A program made the translations under genes and the position numbers. 64,000 nt of DNA, from positions 255,501-319,500 of the forward strand of contig NC_064012.1 of assembly GCF_932276165.1 (NCBI RefSeq), written 5' to 3'. Under the pieces are notes generated by a model that ran no database searches, was not told the origin of the DNA, and saw only the letters and a program-made list of their open reading frames with translations. The first letter of the stretch is position 1, and every line of letters begins with the position of its first letter. This DNA is from Plutella xylostella (taxonomy: Eukaryota > Arthropoda > Insecta > Lepidoptera > Plutellidae). Shown here one piece after another: positions 55,665 to 64,000 of this stretch.

Positions 55665-56150
55665 AATTATTCTTATTCTTGACAACCGGATGGCGTAGTG
55701 GTTAGTGACTCTGACTACTGAGCTGAAGGTCCCGGGTTCGATTCCCGGCCGGGGCAGATATTTGATTAAACACAGATATTTGTTCTCGGGTCAAGACCCT
55801 AATTATTCTTATTCTTGACAACCGGATGGCGTAGTGGTTAGTGACTCTGACTACTGAGCTGAAGGTCCCGGGTTCGATTCCCGGCCGGGGCAGATATTTG
55901 ATTAAACACAGATATTTGTTCTCGGGTCTGACCCGAGAACAAATATCTGTGTTTAATCAAATATCTGCCCCGGCCGGATGCATCGTCATCCTTGCTGCAT
56001 CCAAGGATGTGCCCGTAAAATGGCAATAGGCCCGCCCCCTATTACATTGGGACCAACATAAACACTGGCGATAAGTGCGTGCAGCAATTCACCTCTGCCT
56101 ACCCCGCAAGGGAGTACATTAGTACAAGGTGTGAGTGTGTGTGTGTGTGT
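55665..56150 (+). mobile_element. Family C SINE rearranged by duplication and inversion
   Basis: A 136 bp segment (55665-55800) containing the SINE head is repeated at 55801. The second copy runs into a perfect palindrome with 48 bp arms (55881-55928 and 55930-55977), so the head end is copied back in reverse. A short ATGCATCGTCATCCTTGCTG filler follows, then the normal body (GATGTGCCCGTAAAATGGCA) and a TG repeat tail. Confidence 0.9.
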
Positions 56151-56984
56151 TTATTATTATTCTTGATAGTTTTGTTTATTATAAATTATAGTGACTAAGA
56201 AATGAGCACAAATTAAAGCTGCTAGCTGCCTGGAATTATGTGCAAATGTTACTGACGAGACCTGTGATCAGATTATTTGTTATAGCATTTCCCGCGAGCT
56301 TCGCCTGTCCTTGAAATATTTTCCCGTGGGAATTAGCTGCGAAAAAAATTAGCCTCTGTGCGTTCTGATGATTTTACGCTTTAAGTTTTATCAAAACCCG
56401 TTTAGTTTTGACTTAAAGTGGTATAATAAACCTACTAACAAACTATCACGGAATATTTATTGTTATTTTTCACAGAAATGTTTTTCCCCGCTTACTCCCA
56501 TTCCCGTGGGAATTTTGCAATACCCTGTTTTATATAATTTTTAGGTTTACTAAGGTACCTGGAAAAATATATTTTCCCGCTAATTCCCGTTCCCGTGGGA
56601 ATTTCGGGAAAACCTTTTTTAGTACGGTACCTTAGCTACCATCCAAATTTCAAAACCCTACTTTTGAAACCATAGAAGATTCATACAAACTGTGACACAC
56701 CTTTTTACCGCCTTAGGGATTGATTTTCGTAAAATCCCGTCTTAGTGAGCACCTAAGTCCTAAAACGAACCCCCATGCAAAATTACAGACTCCGAGCACT
56801 TTTAGTTTTTGAGATTTGTGTGATGACTCTGTGTATACGTGACCTTTCGCTTTTCTAAATATAGATGTATGAATCATACATGTATATTCACCGTAAATCT
56901 TTGCCCACGTCGAAGATATAGGGGGGGGCGAAACAGCCGCGAATCGCTTCGAGAAAAGATGCTATACGGCCGTGCCGTGTTCAT
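56151..56984. repeat. Degenerate Helitron-like remnants
   Basis: CCCGCGAGCTTCGCCT (56289-56304) and three TTCCCGTGGGAATT motifs (about 56323, 56502, 56590) are reversed or decayed pieces of the Helitron 3' end. No intact element; the rest is unassigned. Confidence 0.5.
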
Positions 56985-57252
56985 CACCACGAGTACCACG
57001 ACCCATCGTCCCCACTGCTGGGGCACGGGTCTCCTCCAATGAAGGAAGGGTTTAGGCCTAGTCCACCACGCTGGCCAAGTGCGGGTTGGTGGACCCCAAC
57101 ACAAGCAAGCTTGTGCTGAGAGAGTTGTCGGGTAAGTGGGCATCCCGACTGTCAGATGTTTTCAAGCTGCCCGAAGGTCTCTGACTAGGCTTAACGACTG
57201 CTGCCGAAGCTGCAACCGCGACCCACGGCTTAACGTGCCGTCTGAAGCACGG
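56985..57252 (+). repeat. Interspersed repeat, family B, cut by the LTR element
   Basis: The longest family B copy (CCCCACTGCTGGGGCACGGG to GGCTTAACGTGCCGTC). It stops abruptly at AAGCACGG where the LTR starts, so the errantivirus inserted into it; ACGG (57249-57252) is the likely 4 bp target duplication. Confidence 0.75.
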
Positions 57253-57429
57253 TGTGAGAAGTTGCGCGCAGGAACGTATTAAAATATCGATTAATGTTGG
57301 TTGTAAAAGAAGTCTTTTATTAAATATGTGCGATGCTTATATACCTATATTAATGCTAGCGCAGCACTACATTCTTATGTTGCAGTTCATTCTAACAACT
57401 AGCCAATTTGCAGATACTACCATACTACA
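57253..57429 (-). mobile_element. 3' LTR of an errantivirus (177 bp)
   Basis: On the minus strand it begins TGTAGTATGG and ends TTCTCACA. Within it are a TATA box (TATATAAGC, 57335-57343) and a poly(A) signal AATAAA (57316-57321). The polypurine tract AAAGGGGAGG is immediately upstream (57430-57439), as needed for plus-strand priming. The outer end coincides with the broken family B repeat. The 5' LTR is outside the window, so identity cannot be checked. Confidence 0.7.
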
Positions 57430-58810
57430 CCTCCCCTTTAACTTCCTTCACCCTCGGGGTAGCGAAAGAAAAATAATTTAATTTAAGAAATTATTTTTCA
57501 AACCTATAAGTTATGATAGTACTTGCAATTACAATATTGTGATATTCTACTCTACCTAAATGCATTGTTATTAATAAAAGTGCAAGGCAGAGCTATTGTA
57601 AAATGCTGACAAGTTTCCTAGTGTTAGATTGCTGTATGCTATTAACAAATTCTTGAACAAAATAATGACCTGGATAATTGCTATTTACCTGTCTTTAAAT
57701 TTAATTTTGAATGAAAGAGTTACAATTACAAGTTACACACACACATATTTTATAACTAAAAATTAACATGTAATATAGAAACTGAACATGAAAATTTCTT
57801 TAAAATAAAATGTCTTTTATAAGTACATGAAATTTTTGAAAAGACCTATAATTCGATGAAAAATAATAGTAAATTAAGTATTTTACATTTCTGAAACAAA
57901 TAACGCATCTAAATATGTGTAACCAAAATACCTTTTACTTTTATACCTTTTAACTTATTTATTTATCTCCATCTATACCATTTATAATCTAAAATAAACT
58001 CTTATCATAATAATAACACAGCACAACATATTATAATGTATGTAAGTACCTATATGACCATTAGTTACATATTAATATGACATGACATGTACAGAGTGAT
58101 TCATTTCCTAGGCTTGTTATAACTGTTCTATAGTCATCCTTTCACATTTAATTTTACTCATTAATTTATTTACTTGAAAATAGTTCTTATCTAACTAGTG
58201 TCACGTTAATTTTAAAAAATATCTAAATACAAAATCAAACCTACTACAATTTCAACGCAATTTACTTGAACATTCCTATCGTGGTATCGGTATCGAACAT
58301 TTTCCCCGTTCATACACATTTACACTTTTGGTTTTTAACCCATAATGAGCATCCTGTAGCTCTCAGTCATCACTCTGATTACTGACATTCTGAACTCTGG
58401 GAAGTGAGAACTATCGTAACATTTGGGTGATGAAACCAATGAGGCGTTTGTTAAAAAAAAAAAGTTCCTTTTTGGAGAAATAGATGGGGTTGTACCAACT
58501 TTCAAACCCTCAGAACACACTCAGATCACAATATGTTATTCTGTGAGGCTAACGAAATGTGAAAGTGACGTAGGTAGGTAGTTAAGTTAGAGCGTCGCGG
58601 AAGGCCGTTTTTAAAAACACAGAATTTTTGATTAATTACGTTTAATCTCGACGGAGTCTCTACAGGAACTGAACTACTTGCTAAGCTTAAATCTAAGAAT
58701 CGCCTGCGGTGACGCCGTTGCCACCGTGGCTAGTCATAACATCCTCTTGGCTTGTCAGCACTCTTGAATACTATATGACTACATTGTAGCATGGGAATGG
58801 AATGTGCTAC
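57430..58810 (-). other. Long non-coding stretch between env and the 3' LTR
   Basis: 1.38 kb of AT-rich DNA between the env stop and the polypurine tract. I see no open frame of note and no repeat boundary. Errantiviruses known to me have a shorter interval here, so this may be an insertion, a decayed frame or a real 3' UTR. Confidence 0.5.
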
Positions 58811-60643
58811 TTATGTTTGGATGGATACTAAGCCATGAGAATGTATAACTCCTCCCTCCTTAAGTTCGAAATCCTCATTTGGGGATTTTTCCGAATGATG
58901 ATTTCGAATATCCTTCTTATATCTGTAAAGGTAAAGTAATACAATAATAATGATTAAAATTAAGATTACATAAATGATTACTGTTCCGACACTGATGCTT
59001 TTCACATTGATAACACTTTCATTGACTTTGCATATCACTTCACTTTCACTTTTCTTCAATAGGTATGACATAAGACGGATATCTGAAAGATCGATTTCCT
59101 CCAGGTTCATGGGGTAGCTTTCCTTTTCAGGTTGTAGGGGTAGAATTTCTGGTAAGCTGAGTAAGGGTAAGTCAGAATACTTAATTTTTTCAAATTGTAG
59201 AGTTCGCTTTTTCAGTTTGTACTTTTCTATTTCAATTATACAATTTTCATTCATAGTGAGTATGTATGTTCCTTGAATGTTATGGTGTGTAACCTCGTCC
59301 TTACAGACTTGGGTAAGTACAGAGTTGTCCTTGGAATAGAGTATCCAGCGATTAAGTTGTATGGGGGTTAATTTAATATTTTCCAGCTTTACATAAGTTG
59401 GTCGGCATGACGTGGCGTTAGGGGTGCGTTTCATCAAGTCTATGACACATGTATCCTCAATGAATGCAGACATCTCGTTTTCATTGCATAGATAGTATTG
59501 TTCGTCGATCTTCTTGCAGGGCTGGGAGAGTGACTGAGTTTTCAACCCTTTCATAAGAAGGTAGGGGAATTTAGGAATTATAAGGGTAGTTTGGTTGGAC
59601 TCGTTGGTGGTAGGAATGGGGAGTATTTTATAATATGTATATATATCTTTTTTAATTAATAGAATTTCTAAAATGAAGGTTATCTGATTTTCCTTAAAAT
59701 AGGATTTTAATTCTATTGTTTGTTCTATCTTTACTAAATTTGCTTCGTTTACAGGGTATACTAACTTATTATTTTCCTCTATCTTTTTCAGTATTTGTAA
59801 CAGTTCATCTGAATCTAATATTGACTGATGTAGAGTCCTTAATTTACTAAAAGCTATGGTTGTTTCCAACTCATCCAATCTGATAAAAAGTGTTTGAAAG
59901 TTATGAAAGAAAAGATTATACACTGATATGATTTGTTCACGTATTTGTACAGATTTAGTTATATTAATTTGTTTACGAAGTTCCCAAATTGCTTTATCTA
60001 ATTGGATGAAATTGTTCTGTGTACTATTTGCAATATTAACAAAGGACTGCACCATTTCGGTAACCAATGATAGTTTTTTCGCAACGTTTTCCGTGCGTAA
60101 TTTTGCTTCGCTGATTAAATTATCATACCTAATGGCGTCATCGTTATCTAGATTTCCTGTAAATATCTTAATGAGTGAACCAAGAGGGTTCAAAATACCT
60201 CTTTTTATTCTTTTAGATGGGGAAATTTGTCTTAATTTTCCGATGGTTGTATCCTTTATGTAATCTGTTTGCGTTTTTATATTCGCAATTCCTACGTCTA
60301 ATTTTCCTTTAAAATAACTAAGAACATGATTATTCAAGTTCGCGTATCTATTTACGTTAAATTCTAAATCTCTACATAATAAGCTTATATTTAATACCTT
60401 AAAAACTATCCACTTATCGGAACTAATAACTGCTTCTCCTTTTCGGACGGGCAGAATTCCAGCGCCATTATTGACTCGCTGAAGTCGAAGGGCCTGGGTC
60501 GTGAGGACCACGGCCAGTAGCAGGTGGAGAAACCTGCGGAGGGCGTTTGACATCTTTAATAGGTACCTTGCTAAAGCGGTCCCTTTTCGCGATAACAGGT
60601 ACGATGTTTCTAGAGATGTCTCCAGCCACTCGTACTTTCTCAA
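58811..60643 (-). CDS. env: Errantivirus envelope protein (F-type), env
   Basis: An open frame of 610 codons. The likely start is the second Met (residue 31), just before a hydrophobic signal segment (FLHLLLAVVLTT). A furin-type site RIKR at about residues 145-148 is followed by a Gly/hydrophobic stretch resembling a fusion peptide (GILNPLGSLIKIF). A single membrane segment lies near residues 551-573 with a 37-residue tail. This layout is that of envelope proteins of insect gypsy-type errantiviruses, related to the baculovirus F protein, which mediate membrane fusion. It overlaps pol by 176 bp in another frame and is probably made from a spliced RNA. No stop or frameshift interrupts it. Confidence 0.88.
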   Translation of the reverse strand: MRKYEWLETSLETSYLLSRKGTALARYLLKMSNALRRFLHLLLAVVLTTQALRLQRVNNGAGILPVRKGEAVISSDKWIVFKVLNISLLCRDLEFNVNRYANLNNHVLSYFKGKLDVGIANIKTQTDYIKDTTIGKLRQISPSKRIKRGILNPLGSLIKIFTGNLDNDDAIRYDNLISEAKLRTENVAKKLSLVTEMVQSFVNIANSTQNNFIQLDKAIWELRKQINITKSVQIREQIISVYNLFFHNFQTLFIRLDELETTIAFSKLRTLHQSILDSDELLQILKKIEENNKLVYPVNEANLVKIEQTIELKSYFKENQITFILEILLIKKDIYTYYKILPIPTTNESNQTTLIIPKFPYLLMKGLKTQSLSQPCKKIDEQYYLCNENEMSAFIEDTCVIDLMKRTPNATSCRPTYVKLENIKLTPIQLNRWILYSKDNSVLTQVCKDEVTHHNIQGTYILTMNENCIIEIEKYKLKKRTLQFEKIKYSDLPLLSLPEILPLQPEKESYPMNLEEIDLSDIRLMSYLLKKSESEVICKVNESVINVKSISVGTVIIYVILILIIIIVLLYLYRYKKDIRNHHSEKSPNEDFELKEGGVIHSHGLVSIQT

Positions 60644-63600
60644 AACGGGGTTTATCCTTACTACGTCGGTTATTTATCCCTTTAACAAAGACTGTGTCAC
60701 CGCAATCTATATTAAAGTCGGTCTCACCGCTGCGTTTCTGAATAATCTTCTCCTTTTTATTGATCATATGATCTGTTAGGTATTTATATAGGTATTTAGT
60801 CCTTTTCGCGTGATCGCTTATTAGTTTTTGGTGATACTGTTGTTCGAATTTCACGTTAAATGTACTATTAGCGTCTGTGTGTCCAAAAACAACCTCGAAT
60901 GGTGTAAGACCTGTAGTTGAGTGTATGGTTTGGTTGTATGACATCACTGCATACGTCATTACTGTTGCTGCGTCAGTGATTTTGTGTTCGTATTTGGCTA
61001 GGCGATATATTTCTAAGATGGTTGAATGAAATCGCTCTATTAAACCCATAGAGGTCGGATTATGAGGTGTCCCTATGTGTAAACGGATTTTGTAAAAGTC
61101 TAAGGTCTCACGCATAAGTACATTGTTGAACTCTGATCCAGGATCAGAACTAATTTTTCCGGGTACTCCATATATAGAGAAGTATTTAATAAGCGCTCTT
61201 ACTACTTCAGGTGTGGATTTGTTAGGTATTTCAAATGCTTGACCAAGTTTGCTGAAGGCGTCTATTATAGTAAGAAATGATTTTCCTTCTATGGAAAACA
61301 GGTCGATAAAGATTTCCTCAAAAGGTCGGTTTTGAGTTTGGGTGAGTTGTAATTCGGGTTTAAACGGTTTTCGGTCGTATTTTAATTTTTTACAAGCTTC
61401 GCATGCATTAATGATGCTTGCTACCGTTTCATTCATGTTATTCCAGAAATACGTACGACGGAGATGGGTTATGGTTTCTTTAATCCCCCGATGGCAAGTT
61501 TTCCCTTGATGGTATTTGAGAACTATTTCGCGTTGTTCATTTTCGTCTTCGACGTAAATTACTCTTTCCGTGCATTCGAATAATTTTACCGTATCTTTTT
61601 GGAATAATGATATTGTTGCTTGGGTGAATTGGATGCGATGTTGTTTTTCGTCGAAATAAAGGAAATATTTCTTTTTTGGTTTAATATGTGTTTTCAGGAA
61701 TTCTTTGATGAGGTTTGGTGCATCTAACGGTAAGTGTACTTCCAAAATCGATTGTTTTTTATTAGATAGGTTTTTCACTGAAATTTCGTTTCTATTCCAG
61801 GAATAGACAAGGTTTTGGTTTTGTTTTGTATCTACGGCTTCTTTCAGAATGGGAATACCTACGGTGTCTATGTCATCTGCTGAATGGGCTGTAACGGATG
61901 CAATTGTCTCTTTACCTTCGCTACCTGTAATTGTGCTGGAAGTGGGTGATGGAATGGAAAATGGAGATCTAGGCCTATTTGTTGGTATGCTTAATGTTTT
62001 TTCCGAGTCCGATGATAATTCGATTATAGGTATACTATTTTCCTGATCTAAATTAACATCCATTGAAATGTTGTCTTTATCCAGTACATTTAATTTAATT
62101 CTCGATAGCGCGTCAGCGTTTGTGTTTTGACGTCCCTTTTTGTATATTACTTCAAAATTGAATTCAGATAGTCGCAACTTCCAACGCGTTAGCTTACTAT
62201 TGGGTTCTTTAAATGAGTTGAGCCAGGCAAGTGGTCTATGATCTGTGTATATAATGAATTTTCTGCCGTATAAATACGGGCGGAAATGCTTCGTAGCCCA
62301 GACAATAGCCAGTAGCTCCTTTTCTATTGTGCTGTAACGCTTTTCGGCTTCGTTAAGTGTCCTACTTGCGTAAGCAATGGGTCTATCGGATCCTACGGGT
62401 CCCTGAGAAAGCACAGCACCAACAGCATAGTTTGATGCATCGGTAGTAAGTATGAAAGGCTTGGAAAAGTCGGGAAATTGAAGGAGTGGAGCATTTACTA
62501 GAAGCTCTTTACATTTTTCGAAGGCATTTATATATTGCGGCGTTATTTCTACCTTGTTTCTTTTCTTGAGGCATGAAGTTAACGGTTGAGTTATTTTGGA
62601 AAAGTCTTTTATGAATTTCCTGTAATAGCCGACTAAGCCTAAGAAGCTTTTTATTTCTGTGGGTGTTTTAGGTATCGGAAAATCTAAAACTGCTTTTATT
62701 TTGTCGTCATTTGGCTTAAGGCCATCCTTTGTGATCACGTGTCCTAAATAGAGTACTTCCTTCCTAAGAAATTCGCACTTATCTAAGGTCACTTTAAGAT
62801 TTGTTTCCCGGAGCCTATCGAAAATTTTCCGGAGTTTTTCCAGGTGATCCTGTAAACTATTTGAGTAGCAAATAATATCGTCCAAATAGACCATACAATG
62901 TATGCCACTTAGTCCCCTAAGTACATTATCCATAGTCCTTTGGAATGTTGCCGGCGCGGTTTTCAAGCCGAAGGGCATGCGCGTGAATTCATAATGACCG
63001 GACTGGGTAGTGAATGCCGTTTTGTGTCTGTCAGCCTTTTCCATCTCAATTTGGTGGTAGCCACTAGCTAAATCAATGGTGGAAAAGTATGTTGATTTTC
63101 CTAACTTATCAAAAAGTTCCGTAATGTTCGGAAGTGGGTACCGATCGTCGGTAGTTATCTCGTTCAACCGCCGATAATCGATAACCATTCTGAATTTTCT
63201 TTCACCTGTTGCGTCCATTTTCTTGGGCACAAGATGTACGGGTGCACTCCACGGAGAGTGTGACTCAGTTATTACGTTGTCCTTTAACAACTTATCGACT
63301 TGTCTTTGAATTTCCTCGTTTTGTACGGGTGGATGCCTATAAGGTCTAATATAGATTGGATCTTCATTTTTGGTTCTAATTTGGTGTTTAACCTGATTTG
63401 TGAATGAGAGTGGTATATTTTCACAATAAAATATATCTCTATATTCATAACAGAGTTGCTGTATGCAATGACGTTCTTCATTATTAGTGTGTTCCAAACG
63501 TAGTTTACATAAGTTCTGTTTTAGCATGTCATCTATTTCTCTGGGAGCTACTTCGTCAATCTCCATCGGTGTGCAGTTGACTAGGCACTCCTCGTTATCA

Positions 63601-64000
63601 AATTTTGTGACTTTAATGGGTTCGGAAAACTTTAAATGGACAATTTTATCTGTTGTGTTTTGGATTACAGTATGGGCAAACGAATCAACACATGTAACTA
63701 AAGCTGTAGGCATACGAACGCCTTCACCGAAACAAAGGAAGTCTACGATGGCTGTACCGTTCTGTAAGTTGGTAGGTATTTTAACGCGTGTCTCTGTTCG
63801 CGGTTCCAGACATATCTCATGAGGTGGTGTATATATAATAGGTATACACGTATCGCGCGTCTGTAGCACTTGGTGATCCATGTTAATGGTAGCGCCTAAC
63901 TGTTTTAACAAATCTGAACCTATGAGGCCGTCATATCTCTTGTCTACATCATAGATAAAGAATTTGTGTCGTAGGGTGCTCCTGAAAGTTTTCAGTAGAG
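60468..64000 (-). CDS. pol: Errantivirus Pol polyprotein (Ty3/gypsy), 5' part off the edge
   Basis: The open frame reaches the right edge without a stop and ends at 60468. Near the edge is the protease C-terminus (YDGLIGSDLLKQLGA). Then, numbered from 63911: reverse transcriptase with YLDD at about 342-345, RNase H with TDAS (490-493), TDHRP (556-560) and NADALSR, and integrase with a zinc-binding H801/H807/C837/C840 set and a catalytic triad D870, D923, E959 (35 residues between the last two). It copies the element RNA into DNA and inserts it. All catalytic motifs are intact, so the copy looks young. Gag and the protease active site lie beyond 64000. Confidence 0.95.
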   Translation of the reverse strand, partial: LLKTFRSTLRHKFFIYDVDKRYDGLIGSDLLKQLGATINMDHQVLQTRDTCIPIIYTPPHEICLEPRTETRVKIPTNLQNGTAIVDFLCFGEGVRMPTALVTCVDSFAHTVIQNTTDKIVHLKFSEPIKVTKFDNEECLVNCTPMEIDEVAPREIDDMLKQNLCKLRLEHTNNEERHCIQQLCYEYRDIFYCENIPLSFTNQVKHQIRTKNEDPIYIRPYRHPPVQNEEIQRQVDKLLKDNVITESHSPWSAPVHLVPKKMDATGERKFRMVIDYRRLNEITTDDRYPLPNITELFDKLGKSTYFSTIDLASGYHQIEMEKADRHKTAFTTQSGHYEFTRMPFGLKTAPATFQRTMDNVLRGLSGIHCMVYLDDIICYSNSLQDHLEKLRKIFDRLRETNLKVTLDKCEFLRKEVLYLGHVITKDGLKPNDDKIKAVLDFPIPKTPTEIKSFLGLVGYYRKFIKDFSKITQPLTSCLKKRNKVEITPQYINAFEKCKELLVNAPLLQFPDFSKPFILTTDASNYAVGAVLSQGPVGSDRPIAYASRTLNEAEKRYSTIEKELLAIVWATKHFRPYLYGRKFIIYTDHRPLAWLNSFKEPNSKLTRWKLRLSEFNFEVIYKKGRQNTNADALSRIKLNVLDKDNISMDVNLDQENSIPIIELSSDSEKTLSIPTNRPRSPFSIPSPTSSTITGSEGKETIASVTAHSADDIDTVGIPILKEAVDTKQNQNLVYSWNRNEISVKNLSNKKQSILEVHLPLDAPNLIKEFLKTHIKPKKKYFLYFDEKQHRIQFTQATISLFQKDTVKLFECTERVIYVEDENEQREIVLKYHQGKTCHRGIKETITHLRRTYFWNNMNETVASIINACEACKKLKYDRKPFKPELQLTQTQNRPFEEIFIDLFSIEGKSFLTIIDAFSKLGQAFEIPNKSTPEVVRALIKYFSIYGVPGKISSDPGSEFNNVLMRETLDFYKIRLHIGTPHNPTSMGLIERFHSTILEIYRLAKYEHKITDAATVMTYAVMSYNQTIHSTTGLTPFEVVFGHTDANSTFNVKFEQQYHQKLISDHAKRTKYLYKYLTDHMINKKEKIIQKRSGETDFNIDCGDTVFVKGINNRRSKDKPRFEKVRVAGDISRNIVPVIAKRDRFSKVPIKDVKRPPQVSPPATGRGPHDPGPSTSASQ

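Overview
This 64 kb window looks like nuclear DNA from a lepidopteran (moth or butterfly). The non-coding DNA is AT-rich and packed with repeats typical of that order: tRNA-headed SINEs with a GAATA tail, short Helitrons that start TCCTAACTAATATT and end CTAGT, 'tacctacttaggta'-type DNA and many small inverted-repeat elements. Host exons stand out as short GC-rich islands. The species cannot be named from the sequence alone.

Two host genes are supported, both on the minus strand. (1) About 3978-19801: nine exons that splice in phase into 429 codons of a DENND1 (connecdenn) Rab35 exchange factor. The start codon and nearly the whole DENN module are present; the C-terminal exons are not seen and probably lie left of position 1. 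(2) About 34304-50689: a four-finger C2H2 transcription factor, most like klumpfuss. It has a terminal zinc-finger exon, a Tyr/Pro-rich upstream exon, and two candidate first exons (50675-50689 and 40706-40772) with compatible phases, which suggests two promoters and two N-termini.

The rest is mostly mobile DNA. From left to right: two inverted-repeat families with 9-10 bp target duplications in the first 2.5 kb (Mutator-like, probably undescribed); DENND1 introns carrying SINEs, Helitrons and MITEs, several within 16-55 bp of exons; a 0.9 kb hAT MITE with a perfect 8 bp duplication (20.8-21.7 kb); a 2.1 kb element of unknown superfamily with at least 11 ACTGGCA/TGCCAGT motifs near its ends (22.5-24.6 kb); a nearly full-length non-LTR retrotransposon with ORF1 and a once-frameshifted ORF2 (26.4-31.5 kb); the klumpfuss-like locus with more LINE fragments; a zone of recent local duplication, palindromes and a 10-bp minisatellite (52.3-56.2 kb); and finally the 3' part of an insect errantivirus (Ty3/gypsy) with open pol and env frames and a 3' LTR (57.25-64 kb), which runs off the right edge.

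No CRISPR, rRNA or functional tRNA gene was seen. The tRNA-like sequences are SINE heads.
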